Of a stretch of DNA of 37,004 bases, positions 15,569 to 24,832 are shown piece after piece. Every line of letters starts with the position of its first letter. The stretch's first letter is position 1. A program made the position numbers and the translations under genes. The DNA is taken from NCBI GenBank assembly GCA_026706815.1, contig JAPOYA010000012.1, forward strand, positions 1 to 37,004, in the 5' to 3' direction. The stretch is from Acidimicrobiaceae bacterium (GTDB lineage Bacteria; Actinomycetota; Acidimicrobiia; Acidimicrobiales; Aldehydirespiratoraceae). The notes below the pieces were generated by a model that saw nothing but the letters and a program-made list of their open reading frames with translations, searched no databases and was not told the DNA's origin.

Positions 15569-16846
15569 GTGGAGTTCAACCAGAGCTTTCCCCGCCGTGA
15601 CACGCGCCAGATCATGGTCGGCGATGTTGCGGTTGGCGGGGGAGCGCCCATAACCGTGCAGTCGATGACGGTCACCAAGACCGCAGACCACGAAGCCACG
15701 CTCCAGCAGATCTACGCGTTGGCCGCATCCGGAGCTGACATTGTCCGCTGCACCTGCAACGAGCCGGCTGCGGCCGAAGGCTTGGCGCGGATCGTGCCCC
15801 GCTCCCCGGTGCCTGTCGTGGCCGACATACATCACCAGTATCTCCGAGCGCTCGAAGCGTTGGAAGCCGGTGTGCATTGCCTGCGCCTCAACCCGGGCAA
15901 CATCCGCAACCCCAAACACATCAAGCTGGTCGCCGGCGAGGCTCTGGATCGCAGCGTGCCGATACGGATAGGCGTCAACGGCGGGTCTTTGCATCCCGAC
16001 CTGTACGCCAAATACGGCGGGAAGGTAACCCCCGAGGCGATGGTCGAGTCCGCTCGACAAGAGATCGCCTACTTCGAAGAGGTGGGGTTCGACCTGATCA
16101 AGATCTCGGTCAAGGCCTCGAGTGTTCCATTGATGATCGAGGCGTACCGGCAGCTGGCCGAGGTGACCGACTATCCGCTGCACCTTGGCGTCACCGAGGC
16201 CGGACCGCCACCGGTCGGCACTCTCAAGGCGACTGCGGGCATGGCGACATTGCTTGCCGAGGGAATCGGCGACACGATCCGCTACTCGTTGACCGCAGAT
16301 CCGGTTGAGGAAGCGAAAGCGGGCCGTCAATTGTTGGAGACACTGGGTCTGAGAGAGCGAAAAAGCGTTGACTTGATCGCCTGCCCGAGCTGCGGGCGAG
16401 CCGAAGTCGACGTCTTTGCCATCGCCCAAGAGGCGATGAAGGCATTCGGCGAGAGAAAGATCCCGCTGCAAGTAGCGGTCATGGGATGCGTCGTGAACGG
16501 ACCGGGGGAGGCCCGAGACGCCGATCTGGGGATCGCTGCGGGCAACAGGAGGGGCCACCTGTTCGTCAAGGGGCAGAATGTGATGGTTGTTCCCGAAGAT
16601 GAGATGGTTGACACTCTGATCGAATGGGCCGAGTACATCCACGCCCATGGGGCGCAAGCAGCTCTCGACCGGGCATCGTCGACGCGCTCCGCCGCACGCA
16701 GGGCCGCGGCACAAGATCGCGACCGGAATCTTGATCAGCGCGGAGACGATGCCGACAACGCCGAGGCGACCATTGCCAATATCCGGCTCGCTTCCAAACC
16801 AAGGGACGAAAAAGCGACGCGACAACAGCGAAGAATGTTAGACTGA
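15569..16846 (+). CDS. ispG: 4-hydroxy-3-methylbut-2-en-1-yl diphosphate synthase (flavodoxin/ferredoxin)
   Basis: IspG (GcpE) converts 2-C-methyl-D-erythritol 2,4-cyclodiphosphate to HMBPP in the MEP isoprenoid pathway, using a [4Fe-4S] cluster. The N-terminal TIM barrel shows APITVQSMTVTKTAD and LRLNPGNIRNP. The C-terminal cluster domain has CPSCGR (Cys272, Cys275), MGCVVNGPGEA (Cys307, Glu314), matching the four cluster ligands. GTG 15569 gives M-E-F-N-Q; an ATG two bases earlier is out of frame. The protein has 425 residues, about 50-60 more than usual. The excess is a charged Ala/Arg/Asp/Gln-rich tail (about 365-425) beyond the conserved fold. No other MEP genes are adjacent. Confidence 0.96.
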   Translation: MEFNQSFPRRDTRQIMVGDVAVGGGAPITVQSMTVTKTADHEATLQQIYALAASGADIVRCTCNEPAAAEGLARIVPRSPVPVVADIHHQYLRALEALEAGVHCLRLNPGNIRNPKHIKLVAGEALDRSVPIRIGVNGGSLHPDLYAKYGGKVTPEAMVESARQEIAYFEEVGFDLIKISVKASSVPLMIEAYRQLAEVTDYPLHLGVTEAGPPPVGTLKATAGMATLLAEGIGDTIRYSLTADPVEEAKAGRQLLETLGLRERKSVDLIACPSCGRAEVDVFAIAQEAMKAFGERKIPLQVAVMGCVVNGPGEARDADLGIAAGNRRGHLFVKGQNVMVVPEDEMVDTLIEWAEYIHAHGAQAALDRASSTRSAARRAAAQDRDRNLDQRGDDADNAEATIANIRLASKPRDEKATRQQRRMLD

Positions 16847-16877
16847 ACGGCGCGTTCGTTATCCCGTATGGATGAGG

Positions 16878-16907
16878 CGTGGCCCTGGGGCCACGTTTTT
16901 CTTTTCT
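16878..16907 (+). terminator. hairpin plus T-tract between ispG and rimP
   Basis: CGTGGCCCTGGGGCCACG (16878-16895) is a near-perfect inverted repeat (7-8 bp stem, 2-4 base loop) followed by TTTTTCTTTTCTT. It looks like an intrinsic terminator for ispG. It lies 54 bases before the rimP start, so it could also act as an attenuator in the leader of the rimP-nusA operon if transcription starts upstream of it. Confidence 0.8.
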
Positions 16908-16947
16908 TGGGATTCGAGTGTCAGCTACTGAGAACCGCGCACACGAG

Positions 16948-16954
16948 AGGAGGT
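16948..16954 (+). promoter_or_regulatory. strong Shine-Dalgarno AGGAGGT for rimP
   Basis: AGGAGGT lies 7 bases before ATG 16962. It is the most complete anti-16S match noticed in the window and contrasts with the many leaderless-looking genes. Confidence 0.85.
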
Positions 16955-16961
16955 CGGAGAA

Positions 16962-17495
16962 ATGGCGATCGTCGACCGGGTGCGAGAACTCGTAATTCCA
17001 ATCGTTGAAGCCGAATCGGTGGACCTCTACGACGTGGAGCACAACGGTGGCGTCCTGCGGGTGCTTGTGGACGTCGAGGGTGGAATCGGCATAGACGACA
17101 TCAAACGCATCAGTCGAGCGGTGAGCAGACGGCTCGACGAAGCGGACCCGATGCCAGGTCGTTACACACTTGAGGTTTCGAGTCCTGGCCTCGAACGATC
17201 TCTGCGCACAGCGGACCACTTCCGTTGTGCCGTTGGCGAGGACGTCAAAATCAAGACGGTGCCGACCCTTGATGGCGCCCGTCGTCTCAACGGCACCCTT
17301 TTGAGCGCCGACGACGGTGGGTTCGATCTGCAGACAGACGAAGGTCAGCGCCGCCTGCTTTATGAGGAAGTGTCGAAAGCTCGCACCGTGTTTGTCTGGG
17401 GTCCCGCGCCCAAGCCCGGTGGAGGCCGTCCTGCCGATTCATCGTATTCGAGCCGCGACGGCTCGCCTGAGACCAGAGAGGTCCCCACGTCATGA
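16962..17495 (+). CDS. rimP: ribosome maturation factor RimP
   Basis: A 177-residue cytoplasmic protein needed for 30S subunit maturation. The N-terminal alpha/beta domain shows 'VIPIVEAESVDLYDVEHNGG', 'LRVLVDVEGGIGIDDIKRIS', and 'YTLEVSSPGLERSLRTADHF', which are characteristic RimP blocks. The C-terminal SH3-like barrel follows (about 90-145). A Gly/Pro/Ser-rich tail beyond about residue 148 is unconserved. It is the first gene of the nusA operon, sharing the classical ATGA overlap with nusA. Confidence 0.95.
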   Translation: MAIVDRVRELVIPIVEAESVDLYDVEHNGGVLRVLVDVEGGIGIDDIKRISRAVSRRLDEADPMPGRYTLEVSSPGLERSLRTADHFRCAVGEDVKIKTVPTLDGARRLNGTLLSADDGGFDLQTDEGQRRLLYEEVSKARTVFVWGPAPKPGGGRPADSSYSSRDGSPETREVPTS

Positions 17496-18649
17496 ACTCA
17501 GATATGATGGAAGCTCTTCAAGCGCTCGCCGCAGAGCGCGGGATTTCTGTCGACGCACTATTCGCGGCATTGGCCGACGCGCTGGAATCTGCCTACAAGC
17601 GCATTCCGGGTGCACACGAATACGCGTGGGTCACGATCGACCCCGAAACCATGGACTTCCGTGTCTTCGCCCAGGATCTGGACGAAGAAGGAGAACCGGT
17701 CGGCGAGGAGTTCGAGGTCACTCCCGACGACTTCGGACGCATCGCCGCGCAGGCGGCCCGCCAGGTGATCACCCAGCGGGTTCGCGAGGCTGAACGCGAG
17801 TTGAAGTACGAGGAGTACGCGGGCCGGGAGGGAGACATCGTCACCGGCATGATTCAACAGACCGATGCGCGCTACACGCTGTTGGACCTCGGGAAGGTCG
17901 AAGCTCTGTTGCCCCAGGCTGAACAAGTCCCTTACGAGCGCCCTGACTCCAACACCCGGGTCAAGGCCTACATAGTCGAGGTCCGGAATACTGCCAAAGG
18001 ACCGCAGATTGTTGTGAGCCGCACCCATCCGGGGTTGATCAAGCGGCTGTTCGAGCTCGAGGTTCCCGAAATCGCCGACGGCGTCGTCGAGATCAGGGCC
18101 TGTGCCCGTGAGCCAGGCCATCGCACCAAGATCGCGGTGTGGTCCAACGACAACAACGTCGACCCGGTGGGCGCCTGCGTCGGCGCCCGTGGCGCCCGGG
18201 TCCGCCAGGTTGTCACCGAGTTGCGCGGTGAGAAGATCGACATCGTGCCTTACTCGGAGGATCTCGAAGAGTTCGTGATGAAGGCCCTTTCGCCTGCCAA
18301 GGTCAAAGAGGTGAGACCAGACGAGGCCACCGGCGACTGCGAAGTGATCGTCCCTGACTACCAACTGTCGTTGGCGATCGGCAAGGAGGGCCAAAACGCC
18401 CGTCTGGCGTCGCGGCTCACCGGTTGGGGCATCAACATCAAGTCCGAGTCGCAGCTTGCCGAGGAAGAGGCTTACGGAGATGTTGAATGGGCTGAAGGCG
18501 AATGGGTGATTCATCCAGAGAGTGGCGAGCAGGTATGGCAACCAGCCGATGGTGGTGAGGTGGTCTCGGCAGACGCTTGGGCCGAGGCAGCCGCTGCTGC
18601 AGCGACAGCTGAAGCCGCCCCCGAAACGCTCGAGGCCGCCTCCGACTGA
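17492..18649 (+). CDS. nusA: transcription termination/antitermination factor NusA
   Basis: A 385-residue NusA. The order is an N-terminal RNA-polymerase-binding domain (1-105, [20 protein letters not shown]), an S1 domain (about 110-178, [20 protein letters not shown]), KH1 ([18 protein letters not shown], 224-241) and KH2 ([18 protein letters not shown], about 290-310). There is no C-terminal acidic repeat region of the E. coli type; it ends in an Ala/Glu-rich tail, as is usual for Actinobacteria. It binds RNA polymerase and nascent RNA to control pausing, termination and antitermination. The ATG overlaps the rimP stop. Confidence 0.96.
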   Translation: MNSDMMEALQALAAERGISVDALFAALADALESAYKRIPGAHEYAWVTIDPETMDFRVFAQDLDEEGEPVGEEFEVTPDDFGRIAAQAARQVITQRVREAERELKYEEYAGREGDIVTGMIQQTDARYTLLDLGKVEALLPQAEQVPYERPDSNTRVKAYIVEVRNTAKGPQIVVSRTHPGLIKRLFELEVPEIADGVVEIRACAREPGHRTKIAVWSNDNNVDPVGACVGARGARVRQVVTELRGEKIDIVPYSEDLEEFVMKALSPAKVKEVRPDEATGDCEVIVPDYQLSLAIGKEGQNARLASRLTGWGINIKSESQLAEEEAYGDVEWAEGEWVIHPESGEQVWQPADGGEVVSADAWAEAAAAAATAEAAPETLEAASD

Positions 18650-18821
18650 GCTGCGGGGTGATCGGGTCAGCAGACGCGAAACCCACCGAGATCGCTAGGC
18701 TCATGGAGTCGTGCCTGTTCGGACCGTTCGCGTGCCCGCACGAGAGCTGCCAACTCCACGACTTGTGGCGCAGATGCGCCGCTGAACTAGACAGACCTAC
18801 CTCAAGGATTTTCGCCAGAAC
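18650..18821 (+). other. nusA-infB spacer with inverted repeats, no ylxR
   Basis: The small ylxR (DUF448) gene commonly found here is not recognisable in any frame. The spacer contains AGTCGTG (18707-18713) pairing with CACGACT (18757-18763), enclosing a small hairpin CGTG-CCCG-CACG (18731-18742), and then GGCGC-AGAT-GCGCC (18767-18780). No T-tract follows. It may fold in the mRNA ahead of infB. Confidence 0.5.
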
Positions 18822-21764
18822 GTGCCATCAAAGATTCGTGTATACGAACTCGCTCGGGAGCTTGGACTCACCAACAAGGAGACCCTTGAATTGACCGAGG
18901 CATTGGGGATTGGCGTGAAGAGCCATTCCTCCAGCATTGTCGACGCGCAAGCGGACCGGGTGCGTCGCAAGGCACAGCGCGAAGGTTTGATTCGCGAAGA
19001 GCAACCTCCCGAACAAGAGCCGAAGACGGCCAAGAAGGCTGCTGCCCAGAAAGCCGCTGCCCGAAAAGCAGCCAAACGCCAAGAACCGGCGGCCGAGCCG
19101 GGCGCGGATGGCGGGTCTGACGGTGTGCCGGATGATGGCGCGGCCGCCGAAACCGTTGCAACAACGGAGGCTCCCGAGACAAGCGATCCTCCCGCCGCCG
19201 GTGATCGTGCTGCAGCGGGGGCCGTTGAGTCCGATGCCGGGGCCTCTGGGCCCGAGGCAACGGCACTGGGCAAACCGACCCAGCGAGCGGCGCTCAAAGG
19301 AAGTGCCCCGACAAGCGCTTCTGCAGCTGAGACAACGGCAGCTCCTGGTTCGGCGACGGAGCAGGACAAGAGTGCGGGTGCGCCTCCAACCACAGGCGCC
19401 CCCAGACGGGTCATCTCCTCGAGTGGCAGCGCCGCGCCTCCCAAGCGTGGCGAGGACTTGGTCGGAAGCTCGCCCCCCGTAGATGCCCCGGTGGTGCGGA
19501 AAGTCGTAAAAAAGGTTGTCAAGAAGCTGGTGGCAGACCCCAACCGGCCGGCCAAGAGCGGCCCTCCGGCTTCGAGCAGCGGCAAGCCGATCCCGCCGCC
19601 GCCCCGTTCATCGTCTGGTCGCTCGATTCCACCTCCGCCCAGCGGACGTCCTCAGGCCCCTATGGGTGGTCGTCGTCTCGGCAGCCCGCCAGCAGGCGGT
19701 CGTCCGACAGGCGGTGTGCCGACAACCCAGCGAGGCCCCCGAGGCGGGGGTTCACCTCCCGGGCGCGGTCCCGGCGGCCCTCGTCAGTCGGTGCCCGGGG
19801 CTGGGGCGATTCCCGGCGGACCGGGTGGTCCCGGCGGGCGCGGAGGACCAGGTGGGCGCGGAGGGCCCAACCAAGGGCGCCGTCCACCGCGTCGCAAGGG
19901 TCGTCGTCGTCGGAGCCGCGAAGAGCTCCAGCCGATGGACGTGCCGTTCTACACGCCTGAGGATGCTCCGGTGCCGACCGAAGAGGTCGTCATTGAACGG
20001 GCTTGCACCGCGCAGGATCTCGGCCCGAAACTCAATCGCACCGCCGCCGATGTTGTTCATTTCCTATTGCAAGCCGGCGAGATGCTGACTGCAACCCATT
20101 CACTGTCCGATGACATGATCGAGCTGTTCGCCGAAGACATCGGCGCCAAGATCCGACTGGTCGATCCCGGCGAGGAGCAGGAAGTCGAACTCCAGAAACT
20201 GCTCGACATAGAGGAGGCCGATGCAGGAGATGCACCGTCTCGGCCGCCGGTTGTCACTGTGATGGGCCATGTCGATCACGGCAAGACCCTGCTCCTCGAC
20301 CGCATCCGCAACGCGAACGTGGTCGATGGCGAAGCGGGAGGCATCACCCAGCACATCGGCGCTTACCAAGTCGAGCGTGACGGCAAGAAACTCACGTTCA
20401 TCGACACCCCCGGCCATGAGGCGTTCACCGCTATGCGGGCGAGGGGCGCCGGCTCGACTGACATCGTCATATTGGTGGTGGCTGCCGACGACGGGGTGAT
20501 GCCGCAGACGATTGAGGCGATCAACCACGCCAAGGCTGCCGGGGTGCCGATATTGGTGGCGGTGAACAAAATCGACCGGGACAATGCGGATCCCCAGAAA
20601 GCGGTGGCCGGGGTGGCCGAGCACGGGTTGGTTCCCGAGGCTTGGGGCGGAGAAACAATCTTTCAGGAGATCTCCGCCCTGAAGAACCTCGGCATTGAAG
20701 AGTTGCTCGATCATCTCCTGTTGTTGGCCGAAGTCGAGGACCTGCGCGGCGACCCCGAGGGCCGAGCGACAGGCGTGGTGCTCGAATCGAACCTGGATAT
20801 CGGTCGCGGACCCGTGGCCACCGTCCTGGTGCAGAGGGGCACGTTGAGGGTCGGTGACCCGATGGTCGCCGGCGCAGCTTGGGGCCGGGTCCGGGCGCTG
20901 CTCGACGATCGCGCAGAGAACGTCATGGAGGCTGGACCGTCTACCCCGGTGCAGGTCCTCGGGCTGTCTGATGTTGCCGGAGCGGGGGACGATTTTGTTG
21001 TTGCCGCCAGTGAGAAGGTGGCCAGTCGTGTTGCCGGCACGCGCGAGCATTGGCAGCGGCAATCGAGTCTGGGCCGGGAGGCCCACGCGCTTTCCGGAGG
21101 CGCTCGACTTGAGGACATTTTCACGCAGATTCAGCGAGGCGAGGCAGCCACCCTCAATATGGTCGTCAAGGCAGACGTCAACGGCTCTCTCGAGGCGGTG
21201 ACGGAATCGCTGCGAAAGCTGGAGCGCGACGAAGTCAAGATTCGGTTCGTACACCGAGGGGTGGGAGGCATAACCGAGAACGACATAGCGTTGGCCGCAG
21301 CTTCCAACGCCACAATTCTCGGATTCAATGTCCGCCCCGATCGAAAAGCCCGTGAGCTCGCTGAGTTGGAGAAGGTCGAGGTCCGCTCCTACGAGATCAT
21401 CTACAAGCTTCTCGAAGACGTCGAAGCCGCCATGGTCGGCATGCTGGCTCCAGAGTTCGAAGAGGTTGTGACCGGCGAAGCTGAAGTCAGGGAGATCTTT
21501 CGAGTGCCCAGGGTCGGGGCGGTCGCCGGTTGTTTCGTCCAGAACGGGGTCATTGCCCGCGGTTCGGCGGTTCGGTTCTTGCGTGAGGGCAAGATCATAT
21601 GGAAGGGCGAGATCAGCTCGCTGAAACGATTCGCTGAGGATGCCCGTGAGGTCGCCGCCGGTTATGAATGCGGGATTGGCCTGTCGAACTTCCAGGATCT
21701 CAAGCAAGGCGACATCATCGAGACGTTCGACAATCGTCAAATCGAGCGCACCCTCGACGCCTAG
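18822..21764 (+). CDS. infB: translation initiation factor IF-2
   Basis: A 980-residue IF-2, the GTPase that brings fMet-tRNA to the 30S subunit. The first IF2_N module ([20 protein letters not shown]) is followed by a long Ala/Lys- then Gly/Pro/Arg-rich linker (about 60-370, including repeated GGPGG/GRGG). A second IF2_N module lies at about 388-440. The GTPase domain has G1 GHVDHGKT (482-489), G3 DTPGHEAF and G4 NKID. Domains II-IV follow to the end. The GTG start is set by the conserved N-terminus; a possible AAGGA lies about 14 bases upstream, rather far. It is in the nusA operon and followed 15 bases later by rbfA. Confidence 0.96.
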   Translation: MPSKIRVYELARELGLTNKETLELTEALGIGVKSHSSSIVDAQADRVRRKAQREGLIREEQPPEQEPKTAKKAAAQKAAARKAAKRQEPAAEPGADGGSDGVPDDGAAAETVATTEAPETSDPPAAGDRAAAGAVESDAGASGPEATALGKPTQRAALKGSAPTSASAAETTAAPGSATEQDKSAGAPPTTGAPRRVISSSGSAAPPKRGEDLVGSSPPVDAPVVRKVVKKVVKKLVADPNRPAKSGPPASSSGKPIPPPPRSSSGRSIPPPPSGRPQAPMGGRRLGSPPAGGRPTGGVPTTQRGPRGGGSPPGRGPGGPRQSVPGAGAIPGGPGGPGGRGGPGGRGGPNQGRRPPRRKGRRRRSREELQPMDVPFYTPEDAPVPTEEVVIERACTAQDLGPKLNRTAADVVHFLLQAGEMLTATHSLSDDMIELFAEDIGAKIRLVDPGEEQEVELQKLLDIEEADAGDAPSRPPVVTVMGHVDHGKTLLLDRIRNANVVDGEAGGITQHIGAYQVERDGKKLTFIDTPGHEAFTAMRARGAGSTDIVILVVAADDGVMPQTIEAINHAKAAGVPILVAVNKIDRDNADPQKAVAGVAEHGLVPEAWGGETIFQEISALKNLGIEELLDHLLLLAEVEDLRGDPEGRATGVVLESNLDIGRGPVATVLVQRGTLRVGDPMVAGAAWGRVRALLDDRAENVMEAGPSTPVQVLGLSDVAGAGDDFVVAASEKVASRVAGTREHWQRQSSLGREAHALSGGARLEDIFTQIQRGEAATLNMVVKADVNGSLEAVTESLRKLERDEVKIRFVHRGVGGITENDIALAAASNATILGFNVRPDRKARELAELEKVEVRSYEIIYKLLEDVEAAMVGMLAPEFEEVVTGEAEVREIFRVPRVGAVAGCFVQNGVIARGSAVRFLREGKIIWKGEISSLKRFAEDAREVAAGYECGIGLSNFQDLKQGDIIETFDNRQIERTLDA

Positions 21765-21779
21765 AGGACGCCTAAAGCG

Positions 21780-22217
21780 ATGGTTGGCAGGCGCAGGGGG
21801 GGCCGGGGCCGTCGCTCAGCGCCGCCTGATCCCGCGGCGGCTGCCAGAACCGCTCGAGTCGGCGAGTTGATTCGTCGGATAGTGGCATCTGAACTCGAGT
21901 CGATTGACGATGACCGACTTGACATGGCCTCGATCACCTCGGTCGATGTTGATCGAGCACTGCACCGAGCGGTCGTTTGGTTCACCACCCTTGACGGCGA
22001 CGACGAGCCCGCCGCGGCTGAAGCGTTCGACGAGCACGTCGGTGTTCTGCGCAAAGCAGTGGGCTCGCAAGCCCGTTTGCGTCACACGCCTCTGCTCGAG
22101 TTCAGGCCAGACACAGTGCTGCGCTCAGCGGAACGCATCGAGGACATTCTGCGCGACGATCGAAACGCCGACTGCATGCCGAGCGACGGGTCCAGCGAGC
22201 CAGGCGATGGTTCGTAG
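21780..22217 (+). CDS. rbfA: 30S ribosome-binding factor RbfA
   Basis: A 145-residue KH-like protein that binds 16S rRNA and assists late 30S assembly. Visible are the N-terminal TARVGELIRRIVASELESI, the middle ITSVDVDRALHRAVVWFTTL, and RLRHTPLLEFRPDTVLRSAE followed by the 'RIEDIL' helix, all in the expected RbfA order. The first ~20 residues form a basic Arg/Gly-rich extension. It overlaps truB by 11 bases. Confidence 0.93.
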   Translation: MVGRRRGGRGRRSAPPDPAAAARTARVGELIRRIVASELESIDDDRLDMASITSVDVDRALHRAVVWFTTLDGDDEPAAAEAFDEHVGVLRKAVGSQARLRHTPLLEFRPDTVLRSAERIEDILRDDRNADCMPSDGSSEPGDGS

Positions 22218-23175
22218 CCCAGATCGCACCGCTGACAGCGACCCGGGGCCCACTGGAGCGGCGTCCACTGGACCAGTGTCCACCGGCGCGGCGCCTCATG
22301 GCGTTGCGGTGATCGACAAGCCTGCCGCATGGACGAGCCATGACGTTGTCGCCAAGTGTCGCGGCGTGCTCGGCACCCGCAAGGTCGGCCATTCGGGGAC
22401 GCTTGACCCAGCCGCTACCGGGGTTCTGGTGCTTGGGGTGGGCAAAGCGACGCGTTTGCTGCGCTTTTTGGCCGAGCTGCCAAAAACTTACTTGGGCGAA
22501 ATCGTCTTGGGCGTCGAGACGTCCACGCTCGACGCCGATGGCGAAATCAGCGCGACTCACGACATGTCGGCTGTGACCGAGGATCAAGTGCGCGCTGCCG
22601 CACTGAGCTTCGTCGGCCCGATCATGCAGGTTCCGCCGATGGTCTCGGCGGTCAAGGTTGGCGGCAGGCGGCTCTATGAACTTGCTCGTGAGGGAAAGGA
22701 GGTCGAACGTCGTCCTCGCGCGGTCGAGGTGTTCCGCTGTGAACTCGAGCCGGTTGTCGGCGAGGCTGGGGTGTGGCGCTGCGAAGTCGAGTGTTCGTCT
22801 GGCACTTACATCAGGTCACTGGCTGCAGATCTCGGCGCCGCTCTGGGGGGAGGCGCCCACCTGCGTTCCCTGCGACGAGTAGCGGTGGGCGGGTTCACCA
22901 TCGATGAGGCCACGAGCGTGGACTCTCCGGTTCTGCGGCCCCTCTCGGACGCCGTCGGGCATCTCGATGCGTGTGTGGTCAGCGACGAGGTAGCAGTTCG
23001 TGTCAGCCATGGACAGGTGCTTGAACAGAATGTGCTCATGGTTGGCGGGCAGGACGAGGGTCCATGGGCCGTGCTGAATCCTGTCGGCGAGCTCCTAGCG
23101 GTGTACGGACCCAGCCGAGGACTCGCCAAGCCCATGGTTGTGATCTCTGACCCGGGTGCGCCGCGCACGCTCTGA
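22207..23175 (+). CDS. truB: tRNA pseudouridine-55 synthase TruB
   Basis: A 322-residue pseudouridine synthase that modifies U55 in the T-loop of tRNAs. GHSGTLDPAATGVLVL carries the catalytic Asp67, preceded by VIDKPAAWTSHDVV; YLGEIVLGVETSTLDADG and SSGTYIRSLAADLG are further TruB blocks, with a C-terminal PUA-like domain. ATG 22207 lies inside the rbfA 3' end and gives a leader of about 30 Thr/Gly/Ala/Pro-rich residues, partly created by a 15-bp triplicated repeat. A much longer open frame upstream is ignored because it runs out of frame over rbfA. Confidence 0.94.
   Translation: MVRSPDRTADSDPGPTGAASTGPVSTGAAPHGVAVIDKPAAWTSHDVVAKCRGVLGTRKVGHSGTLDPAATGVLVLGVGKATRLLRFLAELPKTYLGEIVLGVETSTLDADGEISATHDMSAVTEDQVRAAALSFVGPIMQVPPMVSAVKVGGRRLYELAREGKEVERRPRAVEVFRCELEPVVGEAGVWRCEVECSSGTYIRSLAADLGAALGGGAHLRSLRRVAVGGFTIDEATSVDSPVLRPLSDAVGHLDACVVSDEVAVRVSHGQVLEQNVLMVGGQDEGPWAVLNPVGELLAVYGPSRGLAKPMVVISDPGAPRTL
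22249..22293 (+). repeat. three 15-bp units in the truB N-terminus
   Basis: CCCACTGGAGCGGCG, TCCACTGGACCAGTG and TCCACCGGCGCGGCG are consecutive, coding (P/S)-T-G-(A/P)-(A/V) three times before the conserved domain begins. The copies are diverged. Confidence 0.75.
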
Positions 23176-23203
23176 CCCCTGTACCGTTGACCCCCGTACC
23201 GTT
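23174..23203 (+). repeat. 15-bp tandem duplication at the truB-ribF junction
   Basis: GACCCCTGTACCGTT (23174-23188) and GACCCCCGTACCGTT (23189-23203) differ at one base. The first unit begins in the truB stop codon. Confidence 0.85.
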
Positions 23204-23228
23204 GAGGGTCAGCTCCGTGGACAGTGAA

Positions 23229-24173
23229 ATGAAAATCCTTCGAGACCGAGATGATCGACTGCCAGAGACGATTTCTGTCGCGTCCACAATCGGCGTCTTC
23301 GACGGTGTCCATGTAGGGCACCAAGAGGTTTTCCGCATGGTTCGGGTGGTCGCGGACCGCCTCGGCGTAGCCTCCGCGGTCGTTACTTTCGACAACCATC
23401 CCGCTCATGTGGTGAGGCCCCGCAGCGCCCCTCGCTTGCTGACGTCCCTCGAGCAGAAGCTGGAACTGATTGAAGATCACGGAATCGACTATGCCTACGT
23501 GGTCCATTTCGACGCCGAGCGAGCCGGCACCCATCCGGAGGTTTTTGTTGAGCAGGTCTTTGTTGATGCGCTTCATGCCAAAGCCATTGTTGTCGGCGAG
23601 GACTTTCACTTCGGCCGAGGCCGCAGCGGCAATGTGGCCGCTTTGCGCGAAATCGGTGAGGCATGGGATTTCGAGGTGCATGCGCTGGAGTTGATCCAAC
23701 ACAGTGACGAGGCTCGTGAACCGGTTTCTTCCACCAAGATCCGCCGGGCTCTGGCAGGCGGCGACGTCGCGCGTGCAGCGCAAATGCTCGGACGCCCCTA
23801 CGAGGTGCGGGGCACGGTCCAGGAGGGTGATCATCGTGGACGGTTGATCGGGTTTCCGACAGCCAATATTCCCGTGACCAAGGTGATGGCATGGCCCGCC
23901 GATGCGGTGTACGCCGGGTGGTGCGACCTTGGAGACGGCGCCCGTCATCGGTGTGCGATCAACATCGGTCGGAGGCCGACGTTCTATGAGCACGCAGAGC
24001 AGTCTTTGCTCGAAGCGCACCTCATTGATTTCGACGGGGATCTTTACGGCAGTCAGGTAGCGGTGTCGTTTGCGGCTTTCCTGCGCAGTGAGCGCAAGTT
24101 CGAAGGCATCGACCAGCTGGCTGAACAGCTCAAGAACGATGTAGACGATGCTCGAACGCTTCTCACAGGGTGA
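23229..24173 (+). CDS. ribF: bifunctional riboflavin kinase / FAD synthetase
   Basis: A 314-residue protein making FMN from riboflavin and FAD from FMN. The N-terminal nucleotidyltransferase domain has GVFDGVHVGHQEVF from residue 23, and VSSTKIRRALAGGDV, the second nucleotide-binding motif. The C-terminal flavokinase domain has RLIGFPTANIPV (GxPTAN) and 'INIGRRPTFYEH'. ATG 23229 is chosen as it gives the usual short lead before GVFDGVH; TTG 23187 and GTG 23217 are also open. It overlaps ribA (GTGATG/TGA), so the two flavin genes are translationally coupled. Confidence 0.93.
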   Translation: MKILRDRDDRLPETISVASTIGVFDGVHVGHQEVFRMVRVVADRLGVASAVVTFDNHPAHVVRPRSAPRLLTSLEQKLELIEDHGIDYAYVVHFDAERAGTHPEVFVEQVFVDALHAKAIVVGEDFHFGRGRSGNVAALREIGEAWDFEVHALELIQHSDEAREPVSSTKIRRALAGGDVARAAQMLGRPYEVRGTVQEGDHRGRLIGFPTANIPVTKVMAWPADAVYAGWCDLGDGARHRCAINIGRRPTFYEHAEQSLLEAHLIDFDGDLYGSQVAVSFAAFLRSERKFEGIDQLAEQLKNDVDDARTLLTG

Positions 24174-24832
24174 TGACTCGAACCGCTGAAACCGTTGAAC
24201 GCCTTGTTGGCGAGCACGTTGTTGTCGAGCACGTTGTTGTTGAGCATTTTGCCGCTGCCCGGGTGCCGACGAGTTATGGCAGTTTCGTGGCTCACGCCTA
24301 CCGGTCGTCGGCCGACGGGGAAGAGCACGTCGCCTACGTGATGGGTGATGTCGAGGGGGGCGAACCGCCGCTGGTGCGTTTGCACAGTGAATGCCTGACC
24401 GGCGACATCCTGTCGTCGATTCGGTGTGATTGCGGGCAACAGCTCCGTGCCGCTCTGCGCAAGATCTCCGAGGAGGGCCGTGGCGTCCTCGTCTATCTTC
24501 GGGGCCACGAAGGACGCGGTATCGGTATCGGTCACAAGATTCGTGCCTATGCGCTGCAGGATGTGGGGCTCGACACAGTCGAGGCCAATGAGGCGCAGGG
24601 ACTGCCGATCGATTCCCGCAGCTATGCAGCGGGCGCCGGAATTCTGGCAGATCTCGGTATCGCCTCGATGCGCTTGATGACCAACAATCCGATGAAGCTC
24701 GGCGACTTGGAGGATTCCGGACTCGAAATCACTGAACGGGTCCCGATCGAGATCGAGCCGAACCCGGAGAACCTGCATTATCTCGAGACCAAGCGGGATC
24801 GTCTGGGGCACACGCTCACCGCTGCACCCTGA
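24170..24832 (+). CDS. ribA: GTP cyclohydrolase II
   Basis: A 220-residue stand-alone GTP cyclohydrolase II, the first step of riboflavin synthesis (GTP to 2,5-diamino-6-ribosylamino-pyrimidinone phosphate). The zinc-binding HSECLTGD...RCDCGQQ shows Cys75, Cys86 and Cys88; VYLRGHEGRGIGIGHKIRAY carries the active-site Arg region and LMTNNPMKL the GTP-binding C-terminal block. No RibB half is fused, unlike many bacterial proteins. The N-terminus has EHVVV repeated from a 15-bp duplication. Start GTG 24170 or ATG 24173. The last 17 bases overlap the convergent aminopeptidase gene. Confidence 0.93.
   Translation: MMTRTAETVERLVGEHVVVEHVVVEHFAAARVPTSYGSFVAHAYRSSADGEEHVAYVMGDVEGGEPPLVRLHSECLTGDILSSIRCDCGQQLRAALRKISEEGRGVLVYLRGHEGRGIGIGHKIRAYALQDVGLDTVEANEAQGLPIDSRSYAAGAGILADLGIASMRLMTNNPMKLGDLEDSGLEITERVPIEIEPNPENLHYLETKRDRLGHTLTAAP
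24211..24240 (+). repeat. perfect 15-bp tandem duplication in the ribA 5' end
   Basis: CGAGCACGTTGTTGT occurs at 24211-24225 and 24226-24240 with no mismatch, and a diverged partial third unit follows. It codes EHVVV twice before the conserved domain. Confidence 0.95.

Noticed and set aside
14659..15699. 346-residue minus-strand frame over the CaiB/BaiF gene
   Set aside because: Arg/Pro/His-rich shadow of the coding frame with no motif.
18702..18894. Small Cys-containing frame (four or five Cys) between nusA and infB
   Set aside because: No zinc-finger spacing or YlxR signature; it runs out of frame into infB.
20100..21740. 546-residue minus-strand frame opposite infB
   Set aside because: Opposite the conserved GTPase region of infB; composition is that of an antisense shadow.
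15569..24832. Possible FMN riboswitch before ribF or ribA
   Set aside because: The genes overlap or nearly abut their upstream neighbours; there is no room for the conserved aptamer and none of its motifs was seen.
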